Below, piece after piece: positions 17,534 to 26,902 of a stretch of 64,000 nucleotides of DNA. Position 1 is the first letter of the stretch, and each line of letters starts with the position of its first letter. The stretch spans positions 2,203,001 through 2,267,000 of the forward strand of contig NZ_JAIWOT010000001.1 in the NCBI RefSeq assembly GCF_021295335.1. The letters are read 5' to 3'. The position numbers were made by a program, and so were the translations under genes. This DNA is from Komagataeibacter sp. FNDCF1 (lineage in GTDB: Bacteria > Pseudomonadota > Alphaproteobacteria > Acetobacterales > Acetobacteraceae). The notes under the pieces were generated by a model that was not told the DNA's origin, did not search any database, and saw only the letters and a program-made list of their open reading frames with translations.

Positions 17534-18542
17534 GTTGTCATGTCCTTTATTGTTGCTGCGCTGGTCGTCGCTTTATAGGCAGACAAAGGTTTGCATCGCC
17601 TGAACGCAGAGCAGGGTGTCAGGTCAGGGGAATGTTCCCGGCTGGAGCGGCCTGTCCGGGAACGCTTCGCCTATCGTGACTATATCCGCCCGTAGCGTGT
17701 CAATGCGCAATGGAGACAGGGCAGGGCTACGCACGCTGAAGCCCCGCCGCCCGTTTGCGGACATTCAGGCCGGGCAGGCAGTATGACGGCAGCGTGCGGG
17801 CGTGATCATCACGTGGGTTTGAACGGCATGCAGTCTTCAGGGACCGTTCCGGTCGCCCACCCGTAAAACATCGTGCGCCCACCGAATACATTTTCGATGA
17901 AGCTTTCCTGAAAAAGCATCCGGTCACACTGCTTTCCCCATAAGATGGTAAAAAATGCACCAGGTCAGCACCACGGGAAAACAAGACGCGATGTCCGCCC
18001 CGGCCGGGAATCCGGTGCCGGATGCTGTCTGACTGAATGGTTCGCACGGCTTGCCCGGGGCGCGTACTTCCATGTTGTGACCGGCTGACCGTCACCAGGC
18101 GGCATCCCGCCCGGATGCCGGGCCGCAGGACATGCACCCGCATGGGCCGCCCGATACCACGCGCCCGGAGCAGGAGTAGGGATGTGATACCACAATCGCC
18201 GCATACCCGATATCGCATTGCCTGCCCGGACGACTTCAGCTCTCCCATAACGGGCGCATATCATCCCCTCCGGACCCCATTGCAGGGAGCGTGCGGCGGA
18301 CGAAATATTTCGGCATGGTGGCGCTGCAGGACTGCGCGACAGGATATCCGGTCTGGCATGGCAAGGACATCACTCACCCGCAGCTTGCCGAATGATGACA
18401 ATGGCAGGCGCGCCGACCATTCTGCGCTACCGCGTCATCAGCATAGTGAAATGCACGCTGGCATGAGGGGGGCGCAGTCGCCTCACGACACCCCACCCAC
18501 AAAAGCGGTGGGACCCCGGTAGTGGCCAGAGCCAGGAACGAC
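17534..18542. other. About 1 kb without a recognisable gene
   Basis: Between the aldehyde dehydrogenase start and the tRNA-Gly terminator I find no supported gene. Open frames exist (for example minus strand 17727-18248), but their translations are Arg/Cys-rich without a family motif or ribosome-binding site. The part next to 17534 must hold the dehydrogenase promoter. A decayed gene cannot be excluded. Confidence 0.55.
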
Positions 18543-18566
18543 GAAAGCCGCCTTGCGGCGGCTTTC
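18543..18566 (-). terminator. Terminator downstream of tRNA-Gly
   Basis: GAAAGCCGCC (18543-18552) and GGCGGCTTTC (18557-18566) form a perfect 10-bp stem with a 4-base loop. On the minus strand it ends in CTTTC 31 bases after the tRNA-Gly CCA. It is symmetric and may act in both directions. Confidence 0.75.
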
Positions 18567-18596
18567 TCGTGTCCATCTGATTTTCCTGAGAAAATC

Positions 18597-18671
18597 TGGA
18601 GCGGGCGATGGGATTCGAACCCACGACCCCAACCTTGGCAAGGTTGTGCTCTACCCCTGAGCTACGCCCGC
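18597..18671 (-). tRNA. tRNA-Gly(GCC)
   Basis: The minus strand reads GCGGGCG at the 5' acceptor strand, TAGCTCAGGGGTAGAGC in the D arm, anticodon arm AACCT-TGCCAAG-GTT with anticodon GCC, T arm GTGGG-TTCGAAT-CCCAT, and CGCCCGC-TCCA at the 3' end. All stems pair and the CCA is encoded. Length is 75 nt. Confidence 0.97.
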
Positions 18672-18896
18672 GCTCCGTGTCGGTGAAGCGGTTTTTACGG
18701 TAAAGCCCTGTTCCCCGCAAGGGGGAAAAATGCTTTTCCCGAAGTTTTTTTCCACCCGCCGCCAGATGGTTGCGACTATGGCCATGAATGCCAATCTAGT
18801 GTGAATATGCACATGAACCGGCCAGCAGGGGCATGGGGCGCACCCATGTCCGCCCTGTGCCCCCGATGGCCGCCAGAGCGACAGGAAGACGACCAG

Positions 18897-19874
18897 ATGG
18901 ACTACATTATCGGCCAGACACCCCGGCATGACGGTGCCCGTCCGGCAGGCGCTGCAGCAACTGCGGCCCCGGGCGGCAGGCCCGACCCGGTCATGGATGG
19001 TACGCAGGCCACCTTCATGCGCGACGTGGTGGAAGCCAGCCGCGACATGCCGGTGCTGGTCGATTTCTGGGCGCCATGGTGCAATCCGTGCAAGCAGCTG
19101 ACCCCCGTGCTGGAAAAGGTGGTGCGCGCGGCTGGTGGCAGGATACGGCTGGTCAAGGTAGATGTGGACGCCAACCGCGCCCTGACCCAGCAGCTGACCC
19201 AGATCGGGCTGCCGCTGCAGTCCATCCCGCTGGTCGCCGCCTTCTGGCAGGGGCAGATCCTTGACCTGTTCCAGGGCGCCAAACCCGAAAGCGAAGTCCG
19301 CCGTTTTATTGAAAACGTGCTGAAATCCGCCGGTGGGGGCGCCCTGCCCGCCGCTGACCTGATCGACGCCGCCCGCAAGGAAATGGCCGAAGGCCGCGCC
19401 GAGGCGGCAGCGGGCCTGTTCTCGCAGGTACTGGAAATCGAGCCCGAGAACCCCGCCGCATGGGGCGGGCTTGCCCGTGCCCTGATCGAGATGGGGGATG
19501 AGGAAGGCGCTGAAACCGCATTGAACGACGCCCCCCCCGCCATTGCGAACCATGCCGAGATCACGGGGGCGAAGGCGGCACTCGAACTCAAGCGCGAAGG
19601 CCGCAAGGCGGCGGAGGAAGCAGAGGAAATCCGCGCACGCATCGCTGCCAATCCACAGGATTACGCCGCGCGCTTCGAACTGTCCGCGGCCCTGAACGCG
19701 GCAGGCAGGCGGGCGGAAGCCGCTGACGAACTGCTGGCCATCATGAAGGCGGACCGGCAGTGGAATGATGACGCCGCGCGCAAGCAACTGATCCGCCTGT
19801 TCGAGGCATGGGGCCAGACCGACCCCGATACGCTGGCTGCGCGGCGGCGCATGTCCTCGCTGCTGTTTTCGTGA
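18897..19874 (+). CDS. Thioredoxin-fold co-chaperone (YbbN/CnoX-like) with TPR tail
   Basis: This 325-aa cytosolic protein has a thioredoxin domain (about 40-145) with active site FWAPWCNPCKQLTP, so the WCxxC cysteines are present, unlike in E. coli YbbN (SQHC). A C-terminal tetratricopeptide region follows (about 160-325: AARKEMAEGRAEAAAGLFSQ, then NPAAWGGLARALIEMG). This domain order is that of CnoX/YbbN, which binds chlorine- or oxidation-damaged proteins and delivers them to GroEL/DnaK. The start at MDYIIGQTP follows GGAAGACGA. The LON-domain gene downstream overlaps its stop, so the two are probably cotranscribed in a protein-quality-control unit. Confidence 0.9.
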   Translation: MDYIIGQTPRHDGARPAGAAATAAPGGRPDPVMDGTQATFMRDVVEASRDMPVLVDFWAPWCNPCKQLTPVLEKVVRAAGGRIRLVKVDVDANRALTQQLTQIGLPLQSIPLVAAFWQGQILDLFQGAKPESEVRRFIENVLKSAGGGALPAADLIDAARKEMAEGRAEAAAGLFSQVLEIEPENPAAWGGLARALIEMGDEEGAETALNDAPPAIANHAEITGAKAALELKREGRKAAEEAEEIRARIAANPQDYAARFELSAALNAAGRRAEAADELLAIMKADRQWNDDAARKQLIRLFEAWGQTDPDTLAARRRMSSLLFS

Positions 19875-20638
19875 CGCGGCACGACGGAAGGGGGCGCGTC
19901 ATCATCCATGATGACATCCCCCGCCACATTCCGCAGATAGGGGAAATGACCCTGGCGGACTTCCCGGCGGAACTCGGCCTGTTCCCGCTTGATGAAGCCC
20001 TGCTGCTGCCACGGGGGCGGCTGCCGCTCAACGTGTTCGAACCGCGCTATGTCGCGCTGGTGGAGGATGCGCTGGCGACCAGCCGCCTGATCGGCATGAT
20101 CCAGCCCCGCCCGCTGGAGGGCATGGACGACACCATGCCCGCCGATGCCGACGAACCCGGCATGGATGATGGTTACAGCACCACGCCCCCCCTGTACGGC
20201 ATAGGCTGCATCGGCCGTATCACCGCCATGACCGAACGGGCGGATGGCACCTATGCCATTACCCTGACCGGCATCGCGCGCTTCCGCCTGCTGCGCGAGA
20301 CGCAGCTGCGCCGGGGTTACCGCGTGGCACGGGTCGACGTCTCCTCCTTCGTGTCCGACCTGACGGATGGAGAGGACGACATTCCCTTCGACCGTGAGGG
20401 CCTGCTCAACGCGCTGCATGATTTCTGCGAGGCACAGGGCGTGAGCACCCAGTGGGACGCACTGCGCCAGATGGATGACGCGGCACTGCTTGTCACCCTG
20501 CCCATGATCTGCCCCTTTGGCACCGCCCCGCGCCAGATGATGCTGGAGGCGCCAACCCCCGCCGCGCGCGCACGGATCCTGCGCAACCTGCTGGACGGGG
20601 CTGGACATGGACCCGGGGAGGGTGCATCCCCGTCCTGA
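19871..20638 (+). CDS. Stand-alone LON N-terminal (substrate-binding) domain protein
   Basis: This is a protein of 230-255 aa, depending on start. The core matches the LON substrate-binding domain: LGLFPLDEALLLPRGRLPLNVFEPRYVALVEDAL is the typical opening, followed by GIGCIGRI and YAITLTGIARFRL. The ATPase and protease parts of Lon are absent. Such stand-alone domains are common in alphaproteobacteria beside a thioredoxin/TPR gene and are thought to act in protein quality control. A GTG at 19871 overlaps the upstream stop; an ATG at 19946 (MTLADFPAE) is nearer to the usual family start. Confidence 0.88.
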   Translation: MTRHDGRGRVIIHDDIPRHIPQIGEMTLADFPAELGLFPLDEALLLPRGRLPLNVFEPRYVALVEDALATSRLIGMIQPRPLEGMDDTMPADADEPGMDDGYSTTPPLYGIGCIGRITAMTERADGTYAITLTGIARFRLLRETQLRRGYRVARVDVSSFVSDLTDGEDDIPFDREGLLNALHDFCEAQGVSTQWDALRQMDDAALLVTLPMICPFGTAPRQMMLEAPTPAARARILRNLLDGAGHGPGEGASPS

Positions 20639-20684
20639 CCGATTTTGCCGTTAATGATCGCAACTCTGCATGGGATATGCCGCG

Positions 20685-20879
20685 ATGACCGAAAAGCCGA
20701 CCACCCCGCCACTCGACCCCCGGCTGCTGTCCATTCTTGTCTGCCCCGTGACAAAGGGGCCGCTGATCTATGACCGTGAGGCAGGCGAGCTGATCAGCAA
20801 ACGCGCGGGCCTCGCCTTTCCGGTGCGCGACGGCATTCCCATCATGCTGCCGGACGAGGCCCGCCGTATCGAGGCGTAA
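20685..20879 (+). CDS. Trm112 family protein
   Basis: This 64-aa protein carries the Trm112/YcaR pattern: [25 protein letters not shown], then [12 protein letters not shown]. Only one Cys of the usual zinc-binding set is present, as in many bacterial members. Eukaryotic Trm112 activates methyltransferases; the bacterial role is unclear. It follows the LON-domain gene by 46 bases and probably shares its transcript. An ATG five codons upstream is possible. Confidence 0.88.
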   Translation: MTEKPTTPPLDPRLLSILVCPVTKGPLIYDREAGELISKRAGLAFPVRDGIPIMLPDEARRIEA

Positions 20880-20899
20880 GCCCCTTCCTCCACGCGGCC

Positions 20900-21763
20900 T
20901 CAGTCCCGGGGCGGAACCGGCATGCCGTCAATCAGCCGTACGCCCCCCAGCCATGCCGCCGCCAGCAGGCGCGCCGGCGTGCCGGGAAGCAACGTTGCCA
21001 GTGGCCGCAGGTCCGTCTCCGCCCGCAATTCGACATAGTCCACCGAATCGAAGCCCGCGGCAGCCAGCCGGTCCGCCGCGTCCGACAGGGCCGCCGCCAC
21101 CCCGGTCCCGGCCGCGATATCCCGCGCGCAGGCCGCCAGCACGCGGGGCAGCGCCACGGCGGTCTGCCGCTGGGCAGGCGTCAGCCGCCGGTTGCGCGAT
21201 GACAGCGCAAGCCCGTCCGCCTCACGCAGGGTGGGGCAGGACACGATCCCGACGGGCAGGTCCAGATCAGCCACCATGCGGCGGATCACCTGAACCTGCT
21301 GGAAATCCTTCTCCCCAAAGAAGGCGCAGTCGGCCAGCGTCTGCATGAACAGCTTGCACACCACCGTGGCCACGCCATCAAAATGCCCTGGCCTGCTGCC
21401 GCCACACAGCCCGGTGGATACACCCGCCACGGTAATGCGCGTGGCGAAGCCGGGCGGATACATTTCCGCCGCCGTGGGGGCGTACAGCACATCCACCCCT
21501 GACCGGGCCAGCAGGCGGCCGTCTTCCGCCAGCGTGCGGGGATAGGTCGCCAGGTCATCGGCATTGTCGAACTGGATGGGGTTGACGAAAACCGTGGTGA
21601 TGACACGGTCCATCCGCGCGCGTGCCGCCTGCACCAGCGACAGGTGCCCCGCATGCAGCGCGCCCATGGTGGGCACCACGCCCACGCTTGCGCCCGCCTG
21701 CTTCCATTCCCGCACGCGCGCGCGCAGCTCGGCCACGGTGCTGATGGTTTCCATCGGCTGCAT
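20900..21763 (-). CDS. panC: Pantothenate synthetase
   Basis: This 287-aa enzyme joins pantoate and beta-alanine with ATP to make pantothenate, the coenzyme A precursor. The nucleotidyltransferase HIGH-like motif is present in [14 protein letters not shown], followed by [24 protein letters not shown] and the KMSKS-equivalent [11 protein letters not shown]. Length is normal. panB is not adjacent. It converges with the Trm112 gene (20 bases between stops). Confidence 0.96.
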   Translation of the reverse strand: MQPMETISTVAELRARVREWKQAGASVGVVPTMGALHAGHLSLVQAARARMDRVITTVFVNPIQFDNADDLATYPRTLAEDGRLLARSGVDVLYAPTAAEMYPPGFATRITVAGVSTGLCGGSRPGHFDGVATVVCKLFMQTLADCAFFGEKDFQQVQVIRRMVADLDLPVGIVSCPTLREADGLALSSRNRRLTPAQRQTAVALPRVLAACARDIAAGTGVAAALSDAADRLAAAGFDSVDYVELRAETDLRPLATLLPGTPARLLAAAWLGGVRLIDGMPVPPRD

Positions 21764-21945
21764 TCCCTTCCCTTATCCTCGATCCATGGTTCGCGGCATG
21801 CGTCTGCATGGCCCGGCCTGGTTGCTTACCATCTTTTGCCCGTGCGGTGTGAAGGCCGGCGGCGCGTGCGGGCAATTCACGTATTGGCGTGGTGAAGGCA
21901 TGGCTTTTCTGCTATGGGAGCGATTGCGTTGTGCAGGAGGTTTTT

Positions 21946-22095
21946 TTGGCCCGTTTTCTTCCCGTCCTTGGTATCTGTGCCATCGTGCTGTCCCTGGCCG
22001 CATGCGCCACCAACACGCCGGGATCGGTCAAGGACCGTTCGACATGGGCACGCTGGGGCTATGCCGAAGGGCTGAAGACCGTCGCCTCCCACTGA
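21946..22095 (+). CDS. Small lipoprotein, TTG start
   Basis: This is a 49-aa protein. A perfect AGGAGG at 21935-21940 lies five bases before TTG, giving (M)ARFLPVLGICAIVLSL and the lipobox LAAC; the mature part is only about 30 residues (ATNTPGSVKDRSTWARWGY and a short tail). A GTG-less longer frame from 21889 lacks a ribosome-binding site. It is probably anchored in the outer membrane. Function is unknown. It lies between panC (divergent) and cysG. Confidence 0.65.
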   Translation: MARFLPVLGICAIVLSLAACATNTPGSVKDRSTWARWGYAEGLKTVASH

Positions 22096-22181
22096 ACCGG
22101 CCGCCGCCGTCAGACCTGCCGGCTGCCCGGCCCGCCTTTCCTTGAGCTACAGGATGCCGGCCCGCCCGGCTGTTTGAGTAC

Positions 22182-23579
22182 ATGACCGATATTTCCGAAC
22201 CCGCATGGTTCCCCATCGCGCTGCGCCTGGACGGTGTCCGGGTACTGGTGGTGGGGGGCGGCATGATCGCCGCGAACAAGGTGCGCCTGCTGCTGGCCCA
22301 TCGCGCGCGGGTCGCGGTCATCGCCGCACGGCTGGATGAAGAAATGCGCGCGTGGCAGGAAGACGGCGCGATCAGCCACATCGCCACCAGCGCGGATGAA
22401 GCGACACTGCGCGCCGCCATGCCCGGCTGCAGGCTGGTCTATGCCGCAACCGATGACCGTGCGCTCAACCGCGTCGTGGCGGGGCTGGCGGGGGGGATGA
22501 ACATTCCCGCCTGCGCGGTGGATGACCCGCAGCCTTCCAGCTTCATCACGCCCGCACAGGTCCATCGTGGCCTGGTACGCATCGCCATATCCACCGGCGG
22601 GGCGGCGCCCGTGCTGGCGCGCCGCCTGCGCGAACAGGTGGAAAGTTCCATCCCCGAGGGCACCGGCGCCCTGGCCGTGTTCATGCAGCGCCAGCGCGAG
22701 CACGTGGGCGCCGCCTGCCCCGACATATCCCGGCGCAGGCAGGTATGGGAAACCTTTCTCGACGGTACGGGCGCCCAGGCCGCCCGCACGGGGGACACCA
22801 CGCGCGCGCGCGCCATACTGGATGACATCATCGCCCGCACCGCCACGCGCGGCGAGGTCTGGCTGGTCGGCGCGGGACCGGGCGACCCGGACCTGCTGAC
22901 CCTGCGCGCGCTGCACATGATGCAGAATGCGGACTGCGTGCTGTATGACCAGCTGCTCTCCCCCGAACTGCTGGACCGGGTGCGGCGCGATGCGGAACTG
23001 GTGTTCGTGGGCAAGCGACGCAACAGGCACACCATGCCGCAGGAAGACATCAATGCCGAACTGGTGCGCCGCGCGCAGGCGGGCCAGCGCGTGCTGCGGC
23101 TCAAGGGTGGCGACCCGTTCGTGTTTGGCCGTGGGGGGGAGGAAATCGAAGCGCTGGTGGACGCGGCCATCCCGTTCCAGGTCGTGCCGGGCATCACGGC
23201 GGCCAATGGCTGCGCCGCCTATGCGGGGATTCCCCTAACCCACCGCGACTGCGCGCAGGCGTGCCTGTTCGTGACCGGCCATGCACGCGCCGATGGCACG
23301 CTGCACCTGCCATGGGACAGCATGGCGCGGCCGGGGCAGACGGTGGTGATCTACATGGGCGTGTCCGCGCTACCCGCCCTGTGCGCACGGCTTATGGAAC
23401 ACGGCCTGCCGTCCGACTGGCCCGCCGCCATCGTGGAACGCGGCACGCGCGCCGACCAGCGCGTGATGACCGGCACGCTGGGCACGCTTGCCACACAGGC
23501 GAAAGCCGCGGAAATCGGGAGCCCGGCGCTGATCTTCGTGGGTGAAGTGGTGCGCCACCGGGTGATCTCCCCCGCCTGA
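22182..23579 (+). CDS. cysG: Siroheme synthase (fused CysG)
   Basis: This 465-aa bifunctional enzyme has an N-terminal precorrin-2 dehydrogenase/ferrochelatase (about 1-210), with the NAD-binding VRVLVVGGGMIAANKVRLL and YAATDDRALNRVVA. The C-terminal SAM uroporphyrinogen-III methyltransferase (about 220-465) has VWLVGAGPGDPDLLTLRA, LYDQLLSPELL, LRLKGGDPFVFGRGGEE and VVPGITAANGCAAYAGIPLTHR. Together they convert uroporphyrinogen III to siroheme for sulfite/nitrite reductase; the precorrin-2 intermediate also feeds cobalamin synthesis. Length matches E. coli CysG (457). Confidence 0.95.
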   Translation: MTDISEPAWFPIALRLDGVRVLVVGGGMIAANKVRLLLAHRARVAVIAARLDEEMRAWQEDGAISHIATSADEATLRAAMPGCRLVYAATDDRALNRVVAGLAGGMNIPACAVDDPQPSSFITPAQVHRGLVRIAISTGGAAPVLARRLREQVESSIPEGTGALAVFMQRQREHVGAACPDISRRRQVWETFLDGTGAQAARTGDTTRARAILDDIIARTATRGEVWLVGAGPGDPDLLTLRALHMMQNADCVLYDQLLSPELLDRVRRDAELVFVGKRRNRHTMPQEDINAELVRRAQAGQRVLRLKGGDPFVFGRGGEEIEALVDAAIPFQVVPGITAANGCAAYAGIPLTHRDCAQACLFVTGHARADGTLHLPWDSMARPGQTVVIYMGVSALPALCARLMEHGLPSDWPAAIVERGTRADQRVMTGTLGTLATQAKAAEIGSPALIFVGEVVRHRVISPA

Positions 23580-23609
23580 ACCCTTCCCGCGCCACATGAA
23601 TGGCCATGC

Positions 23610-23628
23610 ATGATTTGTTATGAATCAT
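23610..23628. promoter_or_regulatory. Candidate operator upstream of the FUSC exporter operon
   Basis: ATGATT (23610-23615) and AATCAT (23623-23628) form an inverted repeat with a 7-base spacer, about 80 bases before the likely start of the exporter gene. Its size and position suit a dimeric regulator; E. coli aaeXAB is controlled by a LysR protein. No regulator gene is adjacent here. Confidence 0.35.
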
Positions 23629-23705
23629 CGGCTATTTTCATTGTATTGAGCGCCATGAGCCCACCGGACCCCACGGAGGCCATGCCAGGGATACAGACAA
23701 GCCAC

Positions 23706-25745
23706 ATGCGGCGCATTCACGACATGACACGCCTGCCCGCACCATGGGCGGACCGGCTGCCGCCGGGATGGCTGGGCTTCGGCCTGCGTACATGGTGCGC
23801 GCTCGTGCTCGGGCTGGCCACCGCTTTCTGGCTGCAACTCGACAACCCGCTGCTGGTGGGTGTCACGGTCATGATCCTGGCGCAGCCCCTGCGCGGGCAG
23901 GCGCTGTCCAAGGCATTCTACCGGCTGCTGGGCACGCTGGTGGGCATGGGCGTGTCCATCGTGCTGGTTGCGGTATGGAACCAGCAGCGCGGCCCGTTCC
24001 TGGGCGGTGTGGCGCTGTGGCTGGCGGCGTGCGCGTTCGTGGGGTCGCTGGAGCGCGACTTCCGGTCCTATGCCGCCCTGCTGTCGGGCTACACCGTGGC
24101 GCTGGTGGCGGTGAACTGCATCGACACACCGCAGAATGTCTTCAACATCGCCGTCTCGCGCGCATCCGCCATCACGCTGGGGGTGTTTGCGGTGGCGGTG
24201 GTCAATATCCTCTCCGGTTCCCCCGCGGCATGGCGGGGGCTGGCGGACGGGCTGAAACAGCTCACCCGCCCCATTAGCGAGACGGCGCGCGCGGCCCTCC
24301 AGCACCGTCACGACAGCGGCGCGCAGGCGGACATAAGGCTGGGCGCGCGCATACTGGCCCTGACCACGCCCCTGTCCTATGCCCGCACGGAACTGGAACG
24401 CGGCGGCATGCGGGCCAATGGCGCACGACTGGCCATGGTGTGCATGCTGACGGTACTGGACTGCGCGCGCGGGCTGGGCCGCCATGCCCGCCATGATGGC
24501 GTCGCCCCCATGGTGGCGGACGCCATTGCCCGCATCGCACGGCGGACCGACCTGCGCACCGATCAGGCAGGATTCATTGCGCATATGCTCGATGCAATCC
24601 GCGCGGAACAGCCCGGTCATGTCCCCAACCGCGACGAAGCCCTTGCGATGGAGCGTGCGGCCTGCATGCTCAGCGCCCGCACCCGGCTGCATGCGGGGCA
24701 GGAAATGCTGACCGAAGGGATCTGCCCGCCGGAACATGACCGGACCATCGGCATTGCCATCCAGCCCAATTACGTACTGGCCTTCATTGGCGCGCTGCGG
24801 GTGCTGGTCGGCTTTTCCTTCGCGGCGGGCGTATGTGTGATCACCGGCCTGCCGGGGGCGACCGTGGCACTGGCCCAGACCGCCCTGACCCTGACACTGG
24901 CGGCCACCAATGTGGATACCGCGCGCTTTGGCATGGGGGCGGTAATCGGCATTCCGTGCAGCGTGCTCGCGGCGGCTGTCCTGAACTTCTTCGTGCTGCT
25001 GCATGGGGCGGACATGCCGTTCCTTGCGCTGGCGCTGCTGCCACAGACCCTGCTGGCCTGCCTGCTGCTCATGCGTCCGTCCACGGCGGCCATCGGGTTC
25101 AATTACGGGGTGTTCTTCTTCGCCATACTGGGGCTGGACAATCACCAGAGCTACAACCCGACGGAATTCCTCAACCGCAACATCTTCTACCTGCTGGCGG
25201 CCCTACTGGCCTTCATCATCCTTGTGCTGCTGTTCCCGCCATCAGCACGCAGGCAGCGATTCTGGATGGGGGCAACCATCGTGCGCGCGCTGGAACGCCG
25301 CATGGCGGGGCGCGGCGAACCCGATGGCCCCGCCCGCCTGACCCGTTCCTATGACCGGCTGGCCCAGATGCAGTTCTGGACCGACCGCCTGCCCGCGACC
25401 CCGAGCAGCACACGGCAGATGGAAAGCTTCGCCACGTTCACGGAACTGGACGGGGCGCTGGCCCGGGCACGCAACTATGCCCGGCTGGCCGAGCAGCACA
25501 CCCTGCTGCGCCCGGCGGCCGAACAGGCCCGGCGTGCCCTGATGCTGCGCGCGCCATGGGCCGTGTCCGCGCCGCTGCGCCAGGCACTGGCGGGCGTACC
25601 TGCCCCCACAGCCCAGCTTCCGCTGCCCACACAGATCGCGGCGATCAATCTGCTGGCAGGACTGAACGCGGTGCTGCGGGCATGGCAGGCGGCGGAGCCA
25701 CGGCTGCGGCATTACGGCATTATCAGGACACGGAAGGCGCGGTGA
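23706..25745 (+). CDS. FUSC family inner-membrane exporter (AaeB/YccS-like)
   Basis: This is a protein of about 679 aa with two bundles of hydrophobic helices (about 20-170 and 360-520), each followed by a cytosolic helical region. The first bundle has GLRTWCALVLGLATAFWLQLDNP and AQPLRGQALSKAFYRLLGTLVG, and the second is the FUSC_2-type half. The family includes AaeB, the pump of aromatic carboxylic acid efflux. The two downstream genes (DUF1656 and HlyD) complete the aaeB/aaeX/aaeA set, so it probably exports aromatic or other weak acids. Several in-frame starts exist; MRRIHDMTRL was chosen because it leaves a short N-terminus before the first helix. Confidence 0.87.
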   Translation: MRRIHDMTRLPAPWADRLPPGWLGFGLRTWCALVLGLATAFWLQLDNPLLVGVTVMILAQPLRGQALSKAFYRLLGTLVGMGVSIVLVAVWNQQRGPFLGGVALWLAACAFVGSLERDFRSYAALLSGYTVALVAVNCIDTPQNVFNIAVSRASAITLGVFAVAVVNILSGSPAAWRGLADGLKQLTRPISETARAALQHRHDSGAQADIRLGARILALTTPLSYARTELERGGMRANGARLAMVCMLTVLDCARGLGRHARHDGVAPMVADAIARIARRTDLRTDQAGFIAHMLDAIRAEQPGHVPNRDEALAMERAACMLSARTRLHAGQEMLTEGICPPEHDRTIGIAIQPNYVLAFIGALRVLVGFSFAAGVCVITGLPGATVALAQTALTLTLAATNVDTARFGMGAVIGIPCSVLAAAVLNFFVLLHGADMPFLALALLPQTLLACLLLMRPSTAAIGFNYGVFFFAILGLDNHQSYNPTEFLNRNIFYLLAALLAFIILVLLFPPSARRQRFWMGATIVRALERRMAGRGEPDGPARLTRSYDRLAQMQFWTDRLPATPSSTRQMESFATFTELDGALARARNYARLAEQHTLLRPAAEQARRALMLRAPWAVSAPLRQALAGVPAPTAQLPLPTQIAAINLLAGLNAVLRAWQAAEPRLRHYGIIRTRKAR

Positions 25746-25939
25746 TGCGGCAGGTTGTCGATGTGGAAGGCGTGCTGGTTTCCGCCTTTGTCATGAATCT
25801 CGGGCTGGCCCTGTGCACGCTGCTGGTGCTGCGGGCCGTGCTGTCGTGGTTCAACCTGTGGCGGTTCGTATGGAACCCGCCGCTGGCGCAATTCGGCCTG
25901 CTGATCTGCCTTGTCGGCCTGTATACCCTGATCCTGTGA
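25745..25939 (+). CDS. DUF1656 (AaeX/YtcA-like) small membrane protein
   Basis: This 64-aa protein is MRQVVDVEGVLVSAFVMNLG followed by two hydrophobic segments around a WFNLWRFVWNPPLAQFG loop, matching DUF1656 (AaeX). Its ATG overlaps the stop of the FUSC gene (TGATG). AaeX-type proteins always accompany the FUSC and HlyD subunits of these efflux systems, but their exact role is not known. Confidence 0.87.
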   Translation: MRQVVDVEGVLVSAFVMNLGLALCTLLVLRAVLSWFNLWRFVWNPPLAQFGLLICLVGLYTLIL

Positions 25940-25951
25940 AAGAATCCTGAC

Positions 25952-26902
25952 GTGTTCGCATATGCAAACCGCCTTGTGCGCCTGGCCATCACGCTTACCA
26001 TCCTGCTGGTCGCGGCCATCGTGGCAATCGTGCTGTGGGATTACTATACCGCCTCGCCATGGACCCGTAACGGGCAGGTCCGCGCGCAGGTCGCCAACAT
26101 CGCCCCGCGCATTTCCGGCCAGATCAATGATGTACGGGTGCACGACAATCAGCTCGTCCACAAGGGCGATATCCTGTACGTGATTGATCCGTTCGATTTC
26201 CGCGTGAAGGTGGATATCGCCATGGCGGCGGTAAACGAACGCCGCGCGGACCTGGAGTTCAAGACATCACAGTACGAACGGCGGCAGAAGATTTCCGGTG
26301 TTGCGGTATCGGGGGAGGAGAAGCAGCAGTTCGAGGCCGTGGCCCAGCAGGCGGAGGCACAGTATGCCTCGGCGCTGGCTGATCTCAGGCAGGCGCGCAT
26401 CAACCTGGAGCGCACCGAGGTACGCAGTTCGATCAACGGCTATGTCACCAACCTGACCATGCGCGCGGGCGACTATGCCAATGCGGGGCAGGTGAACATC
26501 CAGATCATCGATGCGGATTCCTACTGGGTGGATGGCTATTTCGAGGAAACGAAAATCCATTCCATCGCTGTTGGCGAACCCGTGCGGCTGGACCTGATGG
26601 GTTTTCATGAACCGCTGTTCGGCCATGTGGAAAGCATTACCCGCGGTATTGCCAGCAACAACGCGGCAACCTCCATACAGGGGCTACCGGCGGTGGACCC
26701 GGTCTATACATGGGTGCGGCTGGCACAGCGCATTCCCGTACGCGTGCACATAGACAGCGTGCCGCAGGGTCTGGTGCTGGCTGCCGGCATGACCGCAACC
26801 GTGACCGTGGTATCGGAAGCCGGCAACCGCCGCCACATGTCCGTGCGTGACGCGCTCCGTCATGTGGGCGATGACATGCAGCATATCGCAGGCCATCGCT
26901 GA
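25952..26902 (+). CDS. HlyD/EmrA-type periplasmic adaptor of the exporter
   Basis: This 316-aa membrane-fusion protein has an N-terminal signal anchor (about 8-32, LAITLTILLVAAIVAIVLW), a biotinyl-lipoyl half-motif (ISGQINDVRVHDNQLVHKGD), a helical hairpin (about 85-150), the second lipoyl half and a beta-barrel ending in VVSEAGNRRH. It should link the FUSC pump to an outer-membrane channel. It starts with GTG 12 bases after the DUF1656 gene. Alpha-hairpin length is that of AaeA/EmrA. No TolC-like gene is present nearby. Confidence 0.88.
   Translation: MFAYANRLVRLAITLTILLVAAIVAIVLWDYYTASPWTRNGQVRAQVANIAPRISGQINDVRVHDNQLVHKGDILYVIDPFDFRVKVDIAMAAVNERRADLEFKTSQYERRQKISGVAVSGEEKQQFEAVAQQAEAQYASALADLRQARINLERTEVRSSINGYVTNLTMRAGDYANAGQVNIQIIDADSYWVDGYFEETKIHSIAVGEPVRLDLMGFHEPLFGHVESITRGIASNNAATSIQGLPAVDPVYTWVRLAQRIPVRVHIDSVPQGLVLAAGMTATVTVVSEAGNRRHMSVRDALRHVGDDMQHIAGHR

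Noticed and set aside
17727-18248. Minus-strand frame of 173 aa in the 1-kb gap
   Set aside because: No ribosome-binding site, Arg/Cys-rich composition and no recognisable family; treated as non-coding.
18427-18720. Minus-strand frame of 97 aa containing GRSSGVEHNLAKVGVVGSNP
   Set aside because: This is the well-known false translation of a tRNA gene; it runs through tRNA-Gly (18597-18671).
23625-25145. Minus-strand frame of 506 aa
   Set aside because: Antisense to the FUSC exporter; Gln/His/Arg-rich without motifs.
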